The notes below the pieces were generated by a model. It saw only the letters and a list, made by a program, of their open reading frames with translations. It was not told the DNA's origin and did no database searches. A stretch of 46,630 nt of DNA from Rikenellaceae bacterium (GTDB taxonomy: Bacteria > Bacteroidota > Bacteroidia > Bacteroidales > Rikenellaceae). Positions 42,873-46,630 of the stretch are shown here, piece by piece (within the stretch, counting starts at the first letter, position 1; every line of letters starts with the position of its first letter). The translations under genes and the position numbers were made by a program. Where the stretch lies: positions 1 through 46,630 of the forward strand of contig JAFNVH010000036.1 of the NCBI GenBank assembly GCA_017379895.1. Reading direction: 5' to 3'.

Positions 42873-43784
42873 CTAATCGCAGATTGCGGCAATGATTCGA
42901 TCGAGGCCGCTACGTGACATTGGGGTGCGTGCAAAACGCGCCGAGAACTCCTCCTCGCTCATTGCGCACCAATCCTCAGCCGTCATCTCGCGCGGATCGA
43001 ACATCGGTACTATCGCAGGGTGCACAGCCAGCGGTTTCGAGTGGTTGTGCGGGCAGACATTCTGGCACTCCTCGCACCCGAACGCCCAGCCGTGCAGACC
43101 GCAACCTTCGGGCACGATAGCCTCGCGCTCAATTGTCAAGCGTGAGATGCAACGGCGCGAATCGATCATTCGCTGCTCGCCAATGGCCCGATTGGGGCAG
43201 GCATCGATGCAGCGTCGGCACTCACCACAACCCACACCCTCGTAGGGCGCGTCGTAGCTATCAACCTCGACGCACAAAACCAACGCACCGAGCAGTACAG
43301 TCGAGCCAAATTCTCGGGTTATAAGCAACGATTGTCGCCCGATCCAACCCAAACCAGCCTCCACTGCCCATCGCTTTTCGGCAATCGGCGCCGAATCGAC
43401 AAAGGCACGTCCCGCAAGCGTGGGATCGCCCTCGCGCAGACGGGCAAGCATCTGCTGCAACATCGCCTTGATGGTGTAGTGGTAGTCGGTGGTGCAGGCG
43501 TACGAAGCGATCTTGCAACGTGCGCCGTCGGCATAGCCATTGGTGATCACATTGCGATAATTCAACGCGCAGACTACCACCGTTTTTGCCCCTTCGACTA
43601 GCAACGAGGGATCGAAACGCTTGTCGATGTTGCGATGCAGATAGTCCAGCCCGTCGCCCTTTCCGTCGGCAATCCAACCCTCGAATCGCTCACGCGAAAG
43701 CTCTAACGATCTGCACTTTGCCACTCCGCAAAGCGAGAATCCAACCTCGTGCGCCAAGGCGTGTATGTGCACTTTGTTCAGCAT
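42873..43784 (-). CDS. queG: Epoxyqueuosine reductase
   Basis: The 303-residue protein performs the last step of queuosine tRNA modification, reducing epoxyqueuosine with a cobalamin and two [4Fe-4S] clusters. Cluster cysteines are C186, C189, C192, C196 (CGECRRCIDACP) and C212, C237, C240, C244 (CEECQNVCP). The catalytic aspartate is probably D130 (VDSAPIAEKRWA). It lacks the HEAT-like C-terminal extension of E. coli QueG, so it is the short form. The protein is cytoplasmic. It diverges from the ligase gene at 43872. Confidence 0.93.
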   Translation of the reverse strand: MLNKVHIHALAHEVGFSLCGVAKCRSLELSRERFEGWIADGKGDGLDYLHRNIDKRFDPSLLVEGAKTVVVCALNYRNVITNGYADGARCKIASYACTTDYHYTIKAMLQQMLARLREGDPTLAGRAFVDSAPIAEKRWAVEAGLGWIGRQSLLITREFGSTVLLGALVLCVEVDSYDAPYEGVGCGECRRCIDACPNRAIGEQRMIDSRRCISRLTIEREAIVPEGCGLHGWAFGCEECQNVCPHNHSKPLAVHPAIVPMFDPREMTAEDWCAMSEEEFSARFARTPMSRSGLDRIIAAICD

Positions 43785-43801
43785 AAAAGTAATTTTCGAT
43801 A

Positions 43802-43809
43802 CAAAAATA
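43802..43809 (-). promoter_or_regulatory. -7 box (TATTTTTG) of queG
   Basis: TATTTTTG on the minus strand lies 17 bases before the queG ATG. It forms a perfect inverted repeat with the -7 box of the divergent gene at 43832-43839. Confidence 0.5.
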
Positions 43810-43831
43810 GTGGTAAAATCATAAAAATTAG

Positions 43832-43839
43832 TATTTTTG
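43832..43839 (+). promoter_or_regulatory. -7 box (TATTTTTG) of the ligase gene
   Basis: TATTTTTG fits TAnnTTTG, 32 bases before the ATG at 43872. The expected -33 region overlaps the divergent -7 box of queG. Confidence 0.5.
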
Positions 43840-43871
43840 CGTTTTAATCTCCGTATTAAAGTTGAAAAAAT

Positions 43872-45488
43872 ATGTCATTTAGAACTCTTGCCGAGATGCT
43901 GAAACAGAGCATCGAGAAGTATTCCGACTTGATGTGCTCGCAGATGCTCGGCAACACAAAGATGACCTTCAAAGAGCTCGGTGAGCGCGTTGAGAAGGTT
44001 AAGCAGATGTTCGTAAGCGCTGGCTTGAAGGAGGGTGATAAGGTCGCTCTGTATAGCTCGAGCCACTCGAATTGGGCTGTCTGCTATATGGCTACCGTTT
44101 CGGCGGGTATGGTCATTGTTCCTATTCTTCCCGATTTCTCGGAAGTAGAACTCGAAAAAATCCTTGAGCACTCGGAGGCTAAGGCTCTCTGCGTGTCGGA
44201 CAAACTCTACACCAAAGTGTCGAAAGAGCGTGTGGCGAAGTCGAATATCGTCATCCGCACAAAGAACCTCAGCGTGTTGGCGCAGAACGTCAACGAGCAG
44301 GGCTCAATGGTAGAGCCCAAACCTGAGGATCTGGCTGCAATCATCTACACTTCGGGTACCACCTCGTCACCTAAGGGCGTAATGCACACCCACCAGAGCC
44401 TCTGCTCGCAGTTGCATCTGTTGCAGGTACTCTTCCCGATCCACCGCGACGACGTGTGGCTCTCGGTGCTGCCTCTGTCGCACACCTACGAGTGCTCGCT
44501 GGGTATGCTATTCCCGATGTCGCGCGGTTCGAACGTAACCTATCTCGATCGTCCACCCACGGTGTCGGTGCTGCTGCCCGCATTGAAACAGGTACGCCCC
44601 ACGATTATGCTGATCGTGCCGCTGATTATCGAGAAGATCTTCAAGCACCAGGTGCTGGCAACCTTCAACGCGAAGGCTGTTACCCGTGCGCTCTACGGTT
44701 GGGGCCCCACCCGTCGTGTGCTCCACTTGCTGGCAGGTAAGAAGCTCGATAAGGTCTTTGGTGGCCGTATCCGCTTCCTCGGCATCGGTGGTGCAAAACT
44801 CGATCCGCAGGCTGAGCAGTTCCTGATGGACGGTAAGTTGAACTACGCTATCGGTTACGGTTTGACCGAGACCGCTCCGCTGATTGCGGGTGCGCTGCCC
44901 GGTTTGACCCGTATCTCGTCAACCGGCCCCGTGATGGGTGGCGTTGAGGTACGTCTGGCTAACCTGAACGATAAGGGCGCAGGCGAGTTGGAGGCTAAGA
45001 CTCCTTGCGTGATGCAGGGTTACTACAAGAACCCCGAGGCTACGGCTGAGGTATTCACCGAGGACGGTTGGTTCCGCACCCGAGATATCGCCAAGATCGA
45101 TGAGGATGGTTACATCTACATCAAGGGGCGCGTCAATAGTATGATTGTAGGCCCCAGCGGCGAGAACATCTATCCCGAGGAAATCGAGCACGTGATCAAC
45201 AGCAACTCGCTGGTTGCCGAGTCGATCGTAACGATGGAGGAGGGCCGTCTGATTGCTCTGGTAAGTTTCAACCGCGAGGAGTTGGAGCGTCGCTACCAGG
45301 ATCTCAAAGATGACCTCTCGGAGAAGATGGACGAGGTGAAGAAGGAGGTTATGCAGTACGTTAACTCGCAGGTTAACAAGTTCTCGCGCATCTCGGAGAT
45401 CGAAGAGGTTGAGGAGTTCTTGAAGACCCCCTCAATGAAGATCAAGCGTTTCCTCTACAACAACCGCCAAAAGCAGGATAAGAAGTAG
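43872..45488 (+). CDS. AMP-dependent synthetase, long-chain acyl-CoA synthetase-like
   Basis: The 538-residue adenylate-forming enzyme has the P-loop YTSGTTSSPKG at 159-169, the adenine motif YGLTETAPLI, the A8 hinge DGWFRTRDIAKIDEDGYIYIKGR and PSGENIYPEEIE. The catalytic lysine is likely in TPSMKIKRF near the C-terminus. It should activate a carboxylic acid, most likely a fatty acid, to an acyl-adenylate and then a CoA thioester. The closest type by eye is FadD-like; the exact substrate is not evident. Codon bias is moderately strong, suggesting steady expression. It is a single-gene unit. Confidence 0.9.
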   Translation: MSFRTLAEMLKQSIEKYSDLMCSQMLGNTKMTFKELGERVEKVKQMFVSAGLKEGDKVALYSSSHSNWAVCYMATVSAGMVIVPILPDFSEVELEKILEHSEAKALCVSDKLYTKVSKERVAKSNIVIRTKNLSVLAQNVNEQGSMVEPKPEDLAAIIYTSGTTSSPKGVMHTHQSLCSQLHLLQVLFPIHRDDVWLSVLPLSHTYECSLGMLFPMSRGSNVTYLDRPPTVSVLLPALKQVRPTIMLIVPLIIEKIFKHQVLATFNAKAVTRALYGWGPTRRVLHLLAGKKLDKVFGGRIRFLGIGGAKLDPQAEQFLMDGKLNYAIGYGLTETAPLIAGALPGLTRISSTGPVMGGVEVRLANLNDKGAGELEAKTPCVMQGYYKNPEATAEVFTEDGWFRTRDIAKIDEDGYIYIKGRVNSMIVGPSGENIYPEEIEHVINSNSLVAESIVTMEEGRLIALVSFNREELERRYQDLKDDLSEKMDEVKKEVMQYVNSQVNKFSRISEIEEVEEFLKTPSMKIKRFLYNNRQKQDKK

Positions 45489-45516
45489 TCGAATCGGCTT
45501 TAGATACGCAAAAGTG

Positions 45517-45549
45517 CGCCGCGCTCTCTATCGGGGGCGCGGCGTTTTT
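45517..45549 (+). terminator. Terminator after the ligase gene
   Basis: CGCCGCGC (45517-45524) pairs perfectly with GCGCGGCG (45537-45544), with a 12-base loop, followed by TTTTT. Confidence 0.85.
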
Positions 45550-45589
45550 GTTGTGTGGGGTAGGACTGTTTTTCGTGTGGGGCGGGTGA

Positions 45590-46270
45590 CTATTGGATAA
45601 CGGTCAGTCGCTCGCTTGCCTCGGTGATGGGCATAGCGTTGAAGTGCCACCACTCCGAAGGCTCGACAAGCCAACCCGCCTCGGTCATAATCTCGCGCAG
45701 TAGCTGGCGGTTCTGCAACTCGCGCTGGTTGATCTCGCCTCTCTTGATCAGTTCGTCTTCGAGATCGACGCGCGCGCGGTCGCCAAAATAGTCATACTCG
45801 GAGCCCATCGGAATGGGGTGTCCCGTGCAATCGACCAGCGTCACATCGACCGCAACGCCATAGTTGTGCGCGCCGCCACCGCTCTTGTAGGGGTTGGCAA
45901 CGAAATCTTGCAGGTCGGTGTTCTCGACCACCTTCCACATCTGTATCTGAATCGAACGGGGGCGAGCAGCGTCATAGACCACCAGATGGAGATCCATTCG
46001 TTTCTTTCGCAGGAGCTCGTTCGCCTTGCGCAACTTCGCCATCGCCTCGGGCACCAGATAGGCCTCGTCAAGACCCTCATACAGCACTCGACCCATAAAA
46101 TTATAAGGTGTGGCATAGACCATATAGACCTCAATGCCGGGAATCTCCTCGGCTACATTCTGCAAGCCGATACGTTCGAGGTGCTTCTCGATGCTCGTTT
46201 TCTTTTGTCCCCAGGCGGGCGCAGCGATAAACATCAGCGCGATGAAAATCAGTGATAGTTGGCGTTTCAT
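45590..46270 (-). CDS. Secreted D-Ala-D-Ala dipeptidase (VanX/DdpX-like, M15)
   Basis: The 226-residue protein has a signal peptide ending near AWGQ (about residue 22) and an M15D zinc-peptidase domain. Zinc ligands and catalytic residues are H135 and D142 (GAHNYGVAVD), E206 and H209 (EPSEWWHF), with R103 (YDAARPRS) as in VanX. Such enzymes split D-alanyl-D-alanine. Being exported, it is more likely to act in peptidoglycan turnover or peptide salvage than in vancomycin resistance, and no van regulator or ligase genes are nearby. A -7 box (TAATTTTG) precedes it. Confidence 0.88.
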   Translation of the reverse strand: MKRQLSLIFIALMFIAAPAWGQKKTSIEKHLERIGLQNVAEEIPGIEVYMVYATPYNFMGRVLYEGLDEAYLVPEAMAKLRKANELLRKKRMDLHLVVYDAARPRSIQIQMWKVVENTDLQDFVANPYKSGGGAHNYGVAVDVTLVDCTGHPIPMGSEYDYFGDRARVDLEDELIKRGEINQRELQNRQLLREIMTEAGWLVEPSEWWHFNAMPITEASERLTVIQ

Positions 46271-46318
46271 TTTGGGTTATTCGTTTTTCGTTGTGTGCCC
46301 CGCAGCCGAGGCGTACAA

Positions 46319-46326
46319 CAAAATTA
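46319..46326 (-). promoter_or_regulatory. -7 box (TAATTTTG) of the dipeptidase gene
   Basis: TAATTTTG on the minus strand lies 48 bases before the ATG at 46270. A TTTG exists only 12 bases upstream of it, too close for a normal -33 box. Confidence 0.5.
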
Positions 46327-46366
46327 GAAATAAATTCACAAATACGACACATTCGCTCAATCTTTT

Positions 46367-46435
46367 TCATCATTGGCGGGTGGGGGGCTCGCCCGAAGGG
46401 CGACCCGCCAATGATGATACGCCGCGCAACGGCGT
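46367..46435. repeat. Large inverted repeat plus second hairpin
   Basis: TCATCATTGGCGGGT (46367-46381) is perfectly complementary to 46403-46417. An inner CGCCC-GAA-GGGCG hairpin (46390-46402) sits between the arms. A second hairpin, ACGCCG (46419-46424) with CGGCGT (46430-46435), follows directly. No U-tract follows on either strand, so it does not look like a simple terminator. It lies between the dipeptidase promoter and the eno terminator. Confidence 0.7.
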
Positions 46436-46455
46436 GCTCTCCTCGCCTCCATGCA

Positions 46456-46487
46456 TAAAAAAAGGGGCCGCGTCGAAACGCAACCCC
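46456..46487 (-). terminator. Terminator of eno
   Basis: GGGG (46464-46467) and GCGT (46470-46473) pair with ACGC (46478-46481) and CCCC (46484-46487), with one two-base internal mismatch and a CGAA loop. On the minus strand seven T follow (46457-46463). It ends the enolase transcript. Confidence 0.8.
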
Positions 46488-46511
46488 TAGTTATTTCGAA
46501 AGCAAATCGAA

Positions 46512-46630
<119 letters not shown>

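Noticed and set aside
45590..46270. VanX-type vancomycin resistance
   Set aside because: The enzyme has a signal peptide, and no vanR/S, vanH or vanA-type gene is nearby.

Overview
The window looks like chromosomal DNA of a gut-type Bacteroidetes bacterium, most likely Rikenellaceae (Alistipes-like). This rests on repeated TTG-N18/19-TAnnTTTG promoters, little use of Shine-Dalgarno sites, a strong preference for TCG serine and CGC arginine codons, and Bacteroidetes-typical families (DUF6029, Omp28-like, DUF4493, PCMD, fimbrillin-like, DUF2723). The genus is an inference. No rRNA, tRNA, CRISPR array, transposase or phage gene is visible.

Layout. 1-6719: end of a TrpB-like gene, a TIGR04076-like protein, a secreted metallophosphoesterase, an unknown protein, carB and a free-methionine sulfoxide reductase. 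6720-7237: a long AT-rich gap with a strong hairpin and a palindrome. 7238-13953: a very large lipoprotein with highly-expressed-type codons, then a compact operon of TlpA-like thioredoxin, DUF6029 outer-membrane barrel and an Omp28-like lipoprotein with a CGFC thioredoxin motif. 14038-15760 (minus): nitroreductase, S4 RNA-binding protein and SDR. 15858-20873: HAD hydrolase, rdgB, a small plug/TonB-C-like secreted protein, an unknown secreted protein behind an unusual promoter, rplY, pth and rnhB. 20929-21315 (minus): fluC/crcB.

21442-30382 is a complete urea-nitrogen island in one direction: ureA, ureB, ureC, ureE, ureF, ureG, ureD, a urea transporter, and an ECF-type nickel importer (NikMN fusion, NikQ, NikO). 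Urea uptake, hydrolysis, metallocentre assembly and nickel supply are encoded together. A well-spaced sigma-54 type -24/-12 element sits just upstream of ureA and suggests nitrogen control.

30640-39416 is a seven-gene operon of cell-envelope proteins: a fimbrillin-like lipoprotein, two DUF4493 lipoproteins, a DUF4493/PCMD lipoprotein, two paralogous small outer-membrane barrels and a second PCMD lipoprotein. It is bounded by a near-ideal promoter and a strong terminator, and has no SusC/SusD, enzyme or regulator. It is the best candidate here for an uncharacterised surface system. The rest (39589-46630) holds a DUF2723 membrane protein, queG, an acyl-CoA-synthetase-like ligase, a VanX-like dipeptidase and the 3' end of eno, with a large inverted repeat between the last two.

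Three things deserve a second look: the two sigma-54-like promoters, one combined with a G8 tract and a conventional promoter; the TlpA/DUF6029/Omp28 redox-type operon; and the twin-barrel lipoprotein operon. All functional statements come from reading motifs in the sequence; no database search was run.
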